In this document: piece by piece, positions 55,422 through 62,917 of the stretch | How positions within the stretch are numbered: position 1 is the first letter of the stretch | Layout: every line of letters starts with the position of its first letter | Source of the DNA: Plazaster borealis | Lineage: Eukaryota; Echinodermata; Asteroidea; Forcipulatida; Labidiasteridae | Assembly: GCA_021014325.1 (NCBI GenBank) | Contig: CM037476.1 | Span: forward strand, 19,008,827 to 19,072,826 | DNA: 64,000 nt | Reading direction: 5' to 3' | The notes under the pieces: generated by a model | Seen by the model: the letters and a program-made list of their open reading frames with translations, nothing else | Told to the model about the DNA's origin: nothing | Databases searched by the model: none | Made by a program: the position numbers and the translations under genes

Positions 55422-56874
55422 GGAACAATAACAAAGAGGTGTTCGTGCTCATATTGCACGAACACCTAAAAAAAAACGGAACAATAACAAAGAGGTGTTC
55501 GTGCTCATATTGCACGAACACCTAAAAAAAAACGGAACAATAACAAAGAGGTGTTCGTGCTCATATTGCACGAACACCTAAAAAAAAACGGAACAATAAC
55601 AAAGAGGTGTTCGTGCTCATATTGCACGAACACCTAAAAAAAAAAAAACGGAACAATATCAAAGAGGTGTTTGTGCTCATATTGCACGAACACCTAAAAA
55701 AAAACAGAACAATAACAAGAGGTGTTCGTGCTCATATTGCACGAACACCTAAAAAGCCTTGTTCCAAAGATCCCACAAGGGCCCGTGCGTAAGCCCAACG
55801 GTCCATGTAGAAAACATGTAGGCCTACTGGTATAATGTAAACATGGTTTTCTTACATTTTCTCTTTTTTTAGAGAGCTTCTGCCGAAAGTCTCGATCGGC
55901 TGGTGGACATGGGCAATTTAGACGTATCAAAGGTAGTCATCCAGTCCAGCCACGATGCCGAAGCACTGCGATATAGATTTTACTCCGCTGACCCCAGTAG
56001 CAGTACCAATCAGCAGAAACCTACCAGATTTTACTCTAATCCAGACAGGGAAAGGAAGTGTGGATACACCCTACCAGATGCCCCGGCGGACTCTTTGATA
56101 TCCAACATCTCCACCACGGGCATGGATGACTTGAGGGTAGCAGACTGCTCTGCAACCCCGTTTGTCAGAGAGGAGAGCGTAGACATGTACGGAGCTGACT
56201 CGCCAGCTTCAGCAGACTGTAAAAACGAATCATTTATTCATTCGCCTTCAGCTTCTGCAGTTGTTAAATACCATGAGAAGATGGAGAAGCCTGTCAATGC
56301 CCTCCCAAGCGGTCCACATGTCTACGAGGAACTCAAAGATATGAGATCCGTCAAAGAAGCCACAACCTCCGAAGAGAAGGGGGCAGCATCCCCTCGTGAC
56401 GCCTGCAAGATCACCTTCCCACAATACTTCCAGCTGAACACCCGCGATATTGAGGAGGCCAGGGCAGCCGCTGGGTACGTGAAACCCCGCACGGCCCAGA
56501 CCCTCCCGCGTCAAGACGTGCCGCACTCCCTGGCGCTGCTATCGGCATCGCCCCTGGATGAGTTCGCCGGAGGAGGTGATAATGCGAGCCCTGTCATAGC
56601 CCGTCGCGGGACCGGGATTATGGCTGCCATGAACCGCCAGCATAGACTGTCTGACGGGGCCCTGGATAAAGCAAACCAAGTTCACGAGACAAACCCTTAT
56701 AGCTCTCTCCACAGGCAGAATGTACCTAATTTGAAGTCTTATTCCAAGCTAAATCGGGCCCCGTCTGCTGGCAGTCCGAAGACTCCGTCGTTGAATGTGT
56801 ACGACAAGCTGAAGCTGGCTGGCGACTGTGAATTTACAGGTCAGGGAAGTCAGCTTCACGAGACAAAGCTTTGA
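35180..56874 (+). CDS. Unrecognised single-pass membrane protein with ITAM-like tail, whole gene span
   Basis: Five coding exons (164, 47, 250, 199 and 1002 nt) join in frame to 553 residues and a TGA. Visible parts: signal peptide about 1-26; Ser/Thr/Asn-rich ectodomain to about residue 98 with at least six N-x-S/T sites; one membrane span about 100-124 (LVVFCGVGVLALLVVFVLIP); a basic stop-transfer segment RFYYGRKR; and a tail of about 425 residues. Tail motifs are YEEL371, YFQL405, YSSL496, YSKL510 and YDKL530, plus YVKP422. YSSL-x10-YSKL fits ITAM spacing. No known domain is recognised. It looks like a phosphotyrosine-signalling surface protein or endocytic cargo; that is inference. The last intron (15.6 kb) carries a large repeat array. 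Confidence 0.75.
35505..35800 (+). mobile_element. Dispersed element family 6, copy
   Basis: AACACCATGTGTGTATCTAC, CTACTACCGCGGAGTAGATT, TTCTGAAAAGAACTGTCCTG and GGTGGGACTACTACTTTAGC are shared in order with 58443-58700. It ends with CAACGTTTCGACTAGCTTGC then TCTAGTCATCGTC, a hairpin (GACTAG/CTAGTC) next to a CGTTTC. It lies in intron 1 of the membrane-protein gene. Confidence 0.6.
36190..36565 (+). mobile_element. Possible LINE 3' end with AATG tail
   Basis: A T-rich stretch without genes ends ATAATAATAAACCTAAATGA followed by four GAAT repeats. Another GAAT-tailed stretch ends at about 19890. The likely source is a non-LTR element; weak support. It lies in intron 1 of the membrane-protein gene. 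Confidence 0.35.
36709..36755 (+). CDS. Membrane protein exon 2 (47-nt micro-exon)
   Basis: Acceptor TTTTATTTGAG and donor GTATGC bound 47 nt encoding TMDLSSSTVISEDPT. It enters in phase 2 and leaves in phase 1. Exon 1 cannot join exon 3 directly without a frameshift, so this small exon is required; that is its main support. The sequence continues the Ser/Thr-rich ectodomain. Confidence 0.65.
36756..37016 (+). repeat. Tandem duplication (~130 bp) starting at the micro-exon donor
   Basis: GTATGCTATATAGGTGCTAA at 36756 and GTATGCTAGTGCTAATGGTA at about 36887 start two copies that share CATTACAAATAAAACTGGGT and TTCGTTGATAC. The second copy also starts after CAG, so the donor context itself is duplicated. 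Confidence 0.75.
37116..37834. mobile_element. MITE-like element with 22-bp perfect terminal inverted repeats
   Basis: The left end ATAGACTGTGCAAGTCTCGC (continuing GC, 37116-37137) is the exact reverse complement of the right end at 37813-37834. The element is about 720 bp with no transposase frame. The internal near-palindrome GGGACCACAATGGTCCC lies near the right end. The target-site duplication is unclear. It lies in the second intron of the membrane-protein gene. Confidence 0.75.
37835..38035. repeat. Unclassified repeat-like sequence next to the TIR element
   Basis: Holds the phrase GGTCCTTCGGAAGGAACGTA and, later, GCACGTAAAAGAACCCATTT, a style of sequence I associate with dispersed invertebrate repeats. 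No second copy was seen in this window, so the call rests on recollection and is weak. Confidence 0.25.
38144..38521. mobile_element. TIR MITE family 2, copy in intron 2 of the membrane-protein gene
   Basis: AAAGGTATCGTACACGTTTG to CAAACGTGTTCAGTGCCTTT; about 377 bp. It ends about 150 bp before the transmembrane exon. Confidence 0.85.
38527..38576. mobile_element. Family 1 foldback MITE, end fragment
   Basis: Only the right arm remains (GCAGCTCCATGAAATTGGGC), directly after a family 2 element. A similar left-arm fragment, CCCAATTTCATAGAGCTGCT, is at 27716-27735 before another family 2 element. Confidence 0.6.
38675..38924 (+). CDS. Membrane protein exon 3: transmembrane segment
   Basis: Acceptor TGTGTCTTTTCAG and donor GTAAGT bound 250 nt (phase 1 in, phase 2 out). 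It encodes more sequon-bearing ectodomain (NNT, NTT), then TM span LVVFCGVGVLALLVVFVLIP, then RFYYGRKRESYTLNRTDR. Positive charges on the C-terminal side fit a type I topology with a cytoplasmic C-terminus. Confidence 0.8.
39075..39452. mobile_element. TIR MITE family 2, copy in intron 3 of the membrane-protein gene
   Basis: AAAGGTATCGTACACGTTTG to CAAACGTGTTCAGTGCCTTT; about 377 bp, same orientation as the 38144 copy. The two flank the transmembrane exon as direct repeats. Confidence 0.85.
40110..40308 (+). CDS. Membrane protein exon 4: juxtamembrane cytoplasmic segment
   Basis: Acceptor CTACATTTTCAG and donor GTAAGG bound 199 nt (phase 2 in, phase 0 out). It encodes an acidic, Pro/Gln-rich stretch (VEDDSLLMMPEQAVPEPAQP) ending GHYEECKFA, which holds a potential phosphotyrosine (Y214). 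The acidic LL run could serve in sorting. The following intron is 15.6 kb. Confidence 0.75.
40517..40795 (-). mobile_element. tRNA-derived SINE, minus-strand copy
   Basis: Complement of the 21351 SINE: tail CATTTCATTTCATTTATTAA, body GGGACTGAAAACCCAACC and AGAGAAGACAAAGAAGGAAA, box B complement TTAGAACCGGGGTCC, box A region complement GATACCACTACACCAACC. It lies just after exon 4 of the membrane-protein gene. Confidence 0.8.
41291..41310. repeat. Perfect 20-bp palindrome at an array unit start
   Basis: TTTTTGTCATGTGACAAAAA is a perfect palindrome. It recurs intact at 46240-46259 and 47929-47948 and in degenerate form at 42988, 49613, 51188 and 52947, always 1-3 nt before GGTGTTCGTGG. It marks unit junctions. 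Confidence 0.85.
52947..53215 (+). repeat. Truncated last large unit of the array
   Basis: Starts as a normal unit (hairpin, GGTGTTCGTGGTGAG, TTCCGGTTTTGACCGGAAGT). It breaks off near 53160 where unrelated sequence and a fragment of another TIR element (from about 53218) intervene, after which diverged array sequence resumes at about 53410. Confidence 0.7.
53216..53400. mobile_element. Fragment of the 37.1-37.8-kb TIR element inserted in the array
   Basis: It begins TATAGACTGTGCAAGTCTCA and contains GGGACCATTGTGGTCCC and GGAGTTTTACGTGGGC, all found inverted at 37740-37834. The interior is mostly deleted. It is a second copy of that element family, about 16 kb away. Confidence 0.7.
53525..54545 (+). 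repeat. Local triplication, ~340-bp period, inside the array
   Basis: Three nearly identical copies (about 53525, 53865 and 54206), each carrying GATGCCCGATGACGTCATCA and, further on, AACGAAAGAGGGCGCTGTTG. The near identity suggests a recent unequal exchange. The same GGGCGCTGTT segment appears once each near 43568 and 45277 in more diverged parts of the array. Confidence 0.8.
55421..55750 (+). repeat. Six tandem 56-59-bp hairpin repeats ending the array
   Basis: Units start at 55421, 55477, 55533, 55589, 55648 and 55705. Each has CGGAACAATAACAAAGA, a perfect or near-perfect 12-bp stem (AGGTGTTCGTGC / GCACGAACACCT) with loop TCATATT, and an A-run. The fifth unit has one stem mismatch. A single copy lies at 52881-52927 with loop TTGTATT. 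A poly(A) run of about 30 precedes the first unit. The stem arm matches the GGTGTTCGTG at the start of the large units. Confidence 0.9.
55873..56874 (+). CDS. Membrane protein terminal exon: long cytoplasmic tail
   Basis: Acceptor CTCTTTTTTTAG then 1002 nt open to TGA, starting in phase 0 as exon 4 requires (RASAESLDRLVDMGNL). 333 residues, Ser/Pro-rich and probably disordered. Tyrosine motifs are YEEL, YFQL, YVKP, YSSL, YSKL and YDKL, clustered toward the C-terminus (NPYSSLHRQ, KSYSKLNRA, NVYDKLKLA). The open frame has a Met at 55903, but the acceptor and phase show coding begins at 55873. The acceptor lies 123 bp after the last hairpin repeat of the intronic array. Confidence 0.85.
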   Translation, partial: RASAESLDRLVDMGNLDVSKVVIQSSHDAEALRYRFYSADPSSSTNQQKPTRFYSNPDRERKCGYTLPDAPADSLISNISTTGMDDLRVADCSATPFVREESVDMYGADSPASADCKNESFIHSPSASAVVKYHEKMEKPVNALPSGPHVYEELKDMRSVKEATTSEEKGAASPRDACKITFPQYFQLNTRDIEEARAAAGYVKPRTAQTLPRQDVPHSLALLSASPLDEFAGGGDNASPVIARRGTGIMAAMNRQHRLSDGALDKANQVHETNPYSSLHRQNVPNLKSYSKLNRAPSAGSPKTPSLNVYDKLKLAGDCEFTGQGSQLHETKL

Positions 56875-56920
56875 ATAATCTATATAGGTAAAAACACAAA
56901 CAAAAGGAGATGGTACCCAA

Positions 56921-56926
56921 AATAAA
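56921..56926 (+). terminator. Poly(A) signal AATAAA of the membrane-protein gene
   Basis: Canonical AATAAA 47 bp after the TGA, giving a very short 3' UTR of roughly 65-70 nt. It is the first such signal downstream. A foldback element starts about 100 bp later. Confidence 0.5.
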
Positions 56927-57023
56927 GTTAACAAGCGATTGGGGGATTCAGTTCGTTTATCGTTCGGGATTAAATAATAATTATTGGTGGACGTCAACAA
57001 TCTCAATTATCATGGTGTCTCCA

Positions 57024-57416
57024 TTAAAGGGTCTGTATACGTTTGGTATGTGACTCTGAAAATTATTAGCAATAGAAACTTACTTGGTGAGAAATACAGC
57101 AGCTTTGGATAATGTATTTTGTGAAACTATTCACTTCGAAGTACTGCGGTTATATATGGAAAAATATATCGCTTTTTGTCCCACAAAATTTTGAATCTGA
57201 GAGGCGTTACTGCCAGTAACGTTTCTCAGATTGTGTATTCCAATTGCAGATTATTCTTCCTGCGTGGACATAACCGCCTCCGATTTTCGGCAATATCTCA
57301 AAAACGCTACCAACTTTTGAGATTTCCACAGGTTAGTTTTATGGTTTATATCTACAACTATACAGGATTGAAACAAACATTGGGTTCCAATTACCAAACG
57401 TATACAATCTCTTTAA
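57024..57416. mobile_element. TIR MITE family 3, copy just after the membrane-protein gene
   Basis: AAAGGGTCTGTATACGTTTG to ACCAAACGTATACAATCTCT, about 392 bp, starting about 100 bp after the AATAAA. Confidence 0.8.
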
Positions 57417-57729
57417 GAATGAAGAAGAAGCAACTTTGAGTATGCCGATTAACCTGTAGGGCTAATGCTCACTGGGACCGCTGTGTGTAAAATCACCTTC
57501 ATCGTGCTGCCACCATCATTGTCTTGTCCCCTGTCAACCATTATGACTCATGACAACTGATTTTCATTATGTCAAAAAGGGACCTGACTATATTTTCCTC
57601 CAAACCTCAGTTTGGTTACATTGATTTGAATGGGAGAAGAAGATACAAAAATGGCTGCACCATGATAAAAAGTATTGAATGATGCAACTTCCACAGACGT
57701 TTAGTATCAATGCATTATGGCAGACTCTT

Positions 57730-57923
57730 GTGCCCAATTTCATAAAGCTGTTAAGCACAACAACGAAATGCTTAGCACAAAAACAAATCTCACTTAAAAG
57801 ACACAGGTTACCAGCCAAAATAGCGTGTAATGTATACTGTTTGTGACTGGTTCCCTAAGAAGTTTTGCTTAGCAGAAGAAAAAAATGCTAAGCAGCATTC
57901 TCTGCTTTGTAAAATTTGGGCTT
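57730..57923. mobile_element. Family 1 foldback MITE, copy
   Basis: TGCCCAATTTCATAAAGCTG to CTTTGTAAAATTTGGGCTTA with TTACCAGCCAAAATAG inside; about 190 bp, intergenic. Confidence 0.8.
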
Positions 57924-58442
57924 AGGTTGGGATGAAGTTTGCAAAATGGTAGTGTATATTATTTGTCACTAAAGGAAGTTAATAGTAATAAATATGTAAA
58001 TAAATAATTAAATACAAAGAAAATGTTTTTTTTCCGGCCAACAAAAAAGGTCTTTCTATTTAACAAACGGCTCATTTAATTTTGTTTGAAAATGAATGAT
58101 CCGCTGCATCAGAATTCAACAGTAAAAATTAGTAATTTAGGCTAATTTCATCAGTTTATTAATAGTCAAATAAGATCGTTCAAACAGATCACTCAATTTC
58201 ATAACCAGCAGCAAGAGGCTGGTCAACGATTCAATTTAATCAATAATTGTTAACGGGTAAGCAGAAATTCAACTGAAGAATGTGGACAATGTAGTCTTGA
58301 ATGCCTATAAGGAAATAGAAACGCTGAAACGAACCTGATAATGAGAAAAACAAATTAATCGTGTGTGCACGAAAACGAAATTGAATGCAATTGAAGCTGA
58401 AACGAAACTCTACTAGTGTAAATAAGCTTGTATTATTATTAT

Positions 58443-58700
58443 TCGGTTTGTGGTAACACCATGTGTATATCTACTTTACTGTGTAGATTTTGTTCTTTGA
58501 GAACTTGTCTTGCTGTTTATTCTACTGCCGCGGAGTAGATTTTGGAATTCGGGAGACTACTTATTTCTGAAAAGAACTGTCCTGCTTATTTACTACAACC
58601 TTGGCGGGAGGTAGGAAATCGGGCGGGACTACTACTTTCGCTTAGTGGATCGAGGGGACTTCTCGTTATTAACTTCACTCTACATTTGAGTTTTATTCGT
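58443..58700 (+). mobile_element. Dispersed element family 6, copy
   Basis: AACACCATGTGTATATCTAC, CTACTGCCGCGGAGTAGATT, TTCTGAAAAGAACTGTCCTG and GGCGGGACTACTACTTTCGC, then GATCGAGGGGACTTCTCGTT. A short related piece is at 30370-30480. Class unknown. Confidence 0.6.
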
Positions 58701-58735
58701 ATGCGTTATCGGCTTGTTTTTATGTGACACCTCTA

Positions 58736-59095
58736 TTATAAAGGCCCTATTATACACTATATTGGTAGATCGAAAAACACAAATGTTCACAGATTCACAC
58801 ATAACTTACATGATTTAAAGTAAGTAATGGTAGAAAGGGTTCCTTAAAATATTTCTGCCTAAAATGCAATCGTTTCTGAGAAATTAGTAAAATAATAGTT
58901 CACGCGCGATAAAAACTCGATGTTTGAAAAAACAGAAAGCACATAAGGTCTCTTTTCACTATTTTCTTGTGACCTCCATGACCAATTGAGCTCAAACTTT
59001 CACAGGTTTGTTTGTTCATGCATAATTATGTTGAATCACACAAAATGTGGACACTGATTTTGAGCTGTTACCAACAGTGTACAATATTAAGTGTT
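58736..59095. mobile_element. TIR MITE family 2, strongly diverged copy
   Basis: CTCCATGACCAATTGAGCTC, AAACTTTCACAGGTTTG and ATGCATAATTATGTTG align with the family interior. The ends (AAGGCCCTATTATACACTAT, CAACAGTGTACAATATTAAG) are barely recognisable. Confidence 0.5.
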
Positions 59096-59159
59096 ACACT
59101 AATGAACAAGTGACGTCATTGCAAGGGGTTATAACGGAGGAAACTCTTGATGGCGCACT

Positions 59160-59400
59160 CTATGGTAAAGACCCAGAGCCGCATATTGAGAGAGTTGCGA
59201 CAACTTGCGATTAGAAGCCATTTTGTCTCCAAAAAATGCATTGGCGAATACAGGGTGCCAGACTAGTCTGCCCATTGGGTTGTACTGTATTTGGAACAAA
59301 ATGGCGTCCAGCAACCACGTGACCGGAGAAAGCTGGTCCCTCCATGTCGCAACTCTCTCAATACACAGCTCTGTAAAGACCCAGAGCTGTGTAAAGACCT
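59160..59400. mobile_element. Imperfect foldback sequence
   Basis: AAAGACCCAGAGCCGCATAT and TTGAGAGAGTTGCGAC at the left pair with GTCGCAACTCTCTCAATACA and CAGCTCTGTAAAGACC at the right, about 240 bp. TGACGTCA at 59111-59118 lies outside it. Confidence 0.5.
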
Positions 59401-60242
59401 TTCTATTGTTGATAAAGAAACCGCGCTGGTTGGAATGGAAGGCCGAATGTTAGCAAAACATTCAATCATATTAACAGATGTTGTGACCAAATCCAACATT
59501 TCTGCAAACCTTCAATTGAAAAGAAAATACATCCCATGATTGGTTGCTTGTGTTTCCAACAAATTCAACACTATTTTTGTTTGAATAGTGTAACATTGTT
59601 CAAACTGTGCTATTTGTTTTTGCTTTGCATTTATTGCTTTCCATAGTTTTCCAACCTTGTTTGGCAAAAACTCGGGCTGTGACGTTGCAATAGAAAGGTC
59701 TATTAATTAAAAGCGGTAACCATTTGGGAGAACGTTTACACTGCTATGTGTGGGTTTTTTCGCCGGTGTGGCAGGAGATTCTGTCCCCCCGGAGAGTCCG
59801 TCCTCCCATACGGAGAAGAACGTTGTACAAACTTCTCCTGATAGCGCCCTCTTTTGAATCATTTTCCTTCAGCCCATCTTAATTTCCCATAATGGGGGGG
59901 GGGGGGCAGAATCTCCGGGGGACAGATTTACCTAAGAGTAAGACACCGGCACAAAAGCATCTAGGCCCAGAGAGGCCAACGTGAAAAATCGTTGCTGGGA
60001 ATATGGGGTCATTAATATTTATGGAATGTTCATTATTTGAACTTGAAATTTCAATTTGGCATTATAAAAATTAAACCGTTAGTACGCCCCAGATCGCTGG
60101 TCAGCTTGTCTATAGAATTCTGGGTTGCTTTTAACTGGTAGCATATCCAACATTATTAACTATAGGAATGCATCCAGAAAGAAAAATATACCTGCTTTGT
60201 TACAACACATTGTACAAACTATTGACTCCTTGCACCAATGGC

Positions 60243-60393
60243 ACAGGGTATGGTGGCCCTGAAGGGACATCAAACATATATATTTACGTGAATTTACGTG
60301 AACATTTGCGAATTGGGGCAAAAACCGTGAATATTTACGTGAATAGTTACGTAAACATTTATGTTTGAGGTCCCTCAGGGCCACCATACACAG
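60243..60393. mobile_element. Short foldback element (ends TATGGTGGCCCTGA)
   Basis: TATGGTGGCCCTGAAGGGAC and TCAAACAT pair with ATGTTTGAGGTCCCTCAGGGCC and ACCATA; about 150 bp. The interior repeats TTTACGTGAA / TTACGTAAAC. Confidence 0.65.
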
Positions 60394-60530
60394 GTGGTGG
60401 CTACTGTCTGTCACATTCCCCATTTTGAGAGTTAAAAATACAAATTCCACGTAAAACATGCCTAAAGTTGTGCGGGGGCATTGAATTCCATTATATGGCG
60501 CAACCAAAGATTATCATTATGATAATGACG

Positions 60531-60725
60531 CCAGGGCCCAATTTCAAAAAGCTGTTCAGCGGAAAAATCTGCTTTGCAAATTTCTTTGCTAAGCAAGAAA
60601 TGATTAGGGTCCCAGTCACAGCAATGGTAACTGTATGGTATTTTGGCTGGTAACCTATTTTTCTTAAGCAAGGGTTTTCTGTGCTTAGCAAGTTTTTGTG
60701 CTTACATGCTTTATGAAATTGGGCC
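60531..60725. mobile_element. Family 1 foldback MITE, copy
   Basis: CAGGGCCCAATTTCAAAAAG to TGCTTTATGAAATTGGGCC with TTTTGGCTGGTAACC inside; about 195 bp, intergenic. Confidence 0.8.
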
Positions 60726-60839
60726 GACGTGAATTAGGTCAACAGGCCTAAAGTCCCTATATGATATATTTTGCATGACAACAAATATTTACATACATTA
60801 TAGGTCTATCGTATTTCAACTTAGGAAGTTAAAGACGAG

Positions 60840-61230
60840 ATGTAGCCTACTTTTGGTAATTACTCCCAAAAGGACCAAGAAAACTTACGGAAGGTCTACT
60901 TGGTAAGAGCACTAGAGCTCATGAAGAGGTCGGATATTATAAAACATCGTTAGAAACGACACCCTTTGCAGTAATGTAGTTTTAGAGAAAGGGGCAGTTT
61001 TTCACACAAAAGTTTGATCTCACAGGAAAGGCTTCAGGCATGAAGCATTTCTCAGGCATCTGAAAGCACACATTGTATGTAGCAAGGGTGATTTTTCTTT
61101 CATTATTATTTTTATTGCAACTTCGATGACCAATTGAGCCTAAATTTTCACAGGTTTGTTGTTTTATGCATATGTTGGGATACACCAAGTGAGAACACTG
61201 GTCTATGACAATTACCAAAAGTAGGCTACA
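60840..61230. mobile_element. TIR MITE family 2, variant with different ends
   Basis: The interior matches family 2 (GGATACACCAAGTGAGAACA, CTTCGATGACCAATTGAGCC), but the terminal inverted repeats are TGTAGCCTACTTTTGGTAAT and its complement. It therefore represents a subfamily with altered outer bases. Confidence 0.75.
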
Positions 61231-62323
61231 GGCCCCCTTTTACCTGAGATAGATTTTAAACCAATATTCTTTATAGCGAGCATTATTAATAAAAGACTGT
61301 AAGCAAGAGTTAATAAACTTGGCCATTTGCATCAACTCATGTCGATTTAACTCTGTGTCATTTTTTTGTAAACTCAAGATCATTACATTTTGGGTAAAAC
61401 GATGTAAGCCAAAGTCAAGAAATTTTGAGATGTAACAATTTCCCCATAAAATATGGCAATGCTTAGTTTGGAAGATAAACTTGGTATGTTAGCCTAAAAA
61501 TCACAGAGTTTGGGAATTTTGTTTACAAGTTACCGGTATGTAACCCTTTGACTGCAAGGGGGCGCTTTCATCGGGGAATGCATCACAATTACAGTTTCAT
61601 CTTATTTTAATTGCCTGTATATGTAGTTTTCCTTGCATCAATGACGAAAAACATAAACATAATAATAACAACAATGAAAAACACACTTGTTGTTTACTTA
61701 TTATTTTTTCATCACGTGAAATTGGTCCACATACGCCCTCACGCGGTCAAAAATACGGTGAATTGGGAAAGCTCAAAATAACGTTCGCTCGTCTCCAGCG
61801 CCTTGCCTTGTCGCATGTCCTGGATAGACCCTGGCCGGCCGGGGGGGGGGGGGGGGGGCGAGCGAAAAAATAAAGGAGTGTGGAGTTCTCCTCTCTAATA
61901 CAATACTTTAGCAATGAGCGTGTATTTTGTTTCCTCGTGAAACTGGAGCATCTTCAAAACAAATGTGTCACATTTTCTTCAAAATTTTCAAAAACTTACT
62001 CAGTGACAAAAACAATTAAAGGCCCCTTTTCATTTATTTATTAAGTGACAAAACAGAAAAATACACGATCCTGTATTCCAAAATAAAAAAGGCAGTTATT
62101 CAAATTTAAACGTCCCATTTTTCTCGCATCGGTCTTTTTAGATTATTACTCAACTATAGGGCCGCTGCCCACTGAGTTTTGTCCAAAAGTATTGTTTTTC
62201 TGTACGTGGCGCTTCATACAAATAGCAGTCTGTGCAAAGTCGACTGGTTCCTGGACGTCATTGAGTCGAAATCATGTCATAATCCAGTTTTAAATTAAAC
62301 TTTTAAAGAAACTTGAACAAAAC
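61231..62323. other. Intergenic sequence with no recognised element
   Basis: No foldback family or SINE seen. It contains a G-run of about 18 at 61840-61858 and a CpG-richer patch around 61730-61830 (CGCCCTCACGCGG, AACGTTCGCTCGTC). It could hold a promoter for the possible first exon at 62324. Confidence 0.35.
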
Positions 62324-62362
62324 ATGTGCGCCGACTCTCTACAAACGAGCTCCGTTTCGAAG
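62324..62362 (+). CDS. Possible first exon of a further plus-strand gene
   Basis: ATG with A at -3 opens 13 codons (MCADSLQTSSVSK) ending at a strong donor GTAAGG in phase 0. The exon lies in a stretch free of the common foldback elements. No downstream exon is identified in the window, apart from a small phase-0 candidate at 62930 that coincides with a transposon end. It is weak evidence, and a chance ATG plus donor is quite possible. Confidence 0.22.
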
Positions 62363-62917
62363 GTAAGGTAACGTTAAATCTATTTTGCCATTTAATTCAA
62401 TTTCAATAACATTTGTCTATGAATTGTCTTCGCTATGAAGCCGAGGGAACGAACCTCATTCAATAAGACAATCATTCATCACACATAGTCTTGTTCTGAC
62501 TGACAAACGGAGTCATGGAGTCAGTACAGCTAGCTACCTGGCTACAGAAAGTTACAACTTTACAGAGACGTAAATTTTCATTTTATTTTCAAAAATAATG
62601 TCACCCAAGGATGAAATTAAAAATTCTGAACCCAGCAGCCTTAGAATTCCGAACATAAAGAATATGTGAGCAAAGTTTCAGCTTCCTTGAATCCTTCAGA
62701 TCATCCATCACTCCATCAGAAAATAATTTGTCATAATTTTGTTCGCAATGGCAGAGGACTTTTGTTACTTTTTTGTACACTGGACTCCGCCTCTTTATAT
62801 GCAACGGAGGAGTCCAACCTGAGCTAGGCCTACCACCAGCCTACACCCACACCCACACCCAGTATCTATAATCTCCTCTTTTTGAATATTATGTGACTTC
62901 GAAAAATATTTGCACTC

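Larger units (their letters stand above)
41291..55757 (+). repeat. 14.5-kb head-to-tail array of ~1.6-1.76-kb repeat units in the last intron of the membrane-protein gene
   Basis: Units open with a T5G...CA5 hairpin followed by GGTGTTCGTGG. Starts are at 41291, 42988, 46240, 47929, 49613, 51188 and 52947. Spacings are 1697, 3252 (two diverged units), 1689, 1684, 1575 and 1759 bp. Each unit ends in a GAA/A-rich tract. Inside, modules of about 130-150 bp repeat the phrases TTCCGGTTTGAACCGGAA, GTCAAGGTCAAATGGGGTCA, GATGATGTATAGATTGTAAA and GTTCAGGAGTTATGA. Units 46240 and 47929 are almost identical, so some duplication is recent; the first unit is closest to the one at 51188. Only 60-70-residue open frames occur, so it is non-coding. 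It could be a satellite or a tandemly amplified non-autonomous element. Confidence 0.9.

Noticed and set aside
55421..55750. Regular palindromic repeats recalling a CRISPR array
   Set aside because: The segments between hairpins are the same in every unit, there are no distinct spacers and no cas genes, and the DNA is animal.
62601..62804. Minus-strand frame of 67 codons next to a TGGACTCC..GGAGTCCA hairpin
   Set aside because: No domain or exon context; the hairpin suggests repeat-like sequence, but no second copy is in the window, so neither gene nor element is called.
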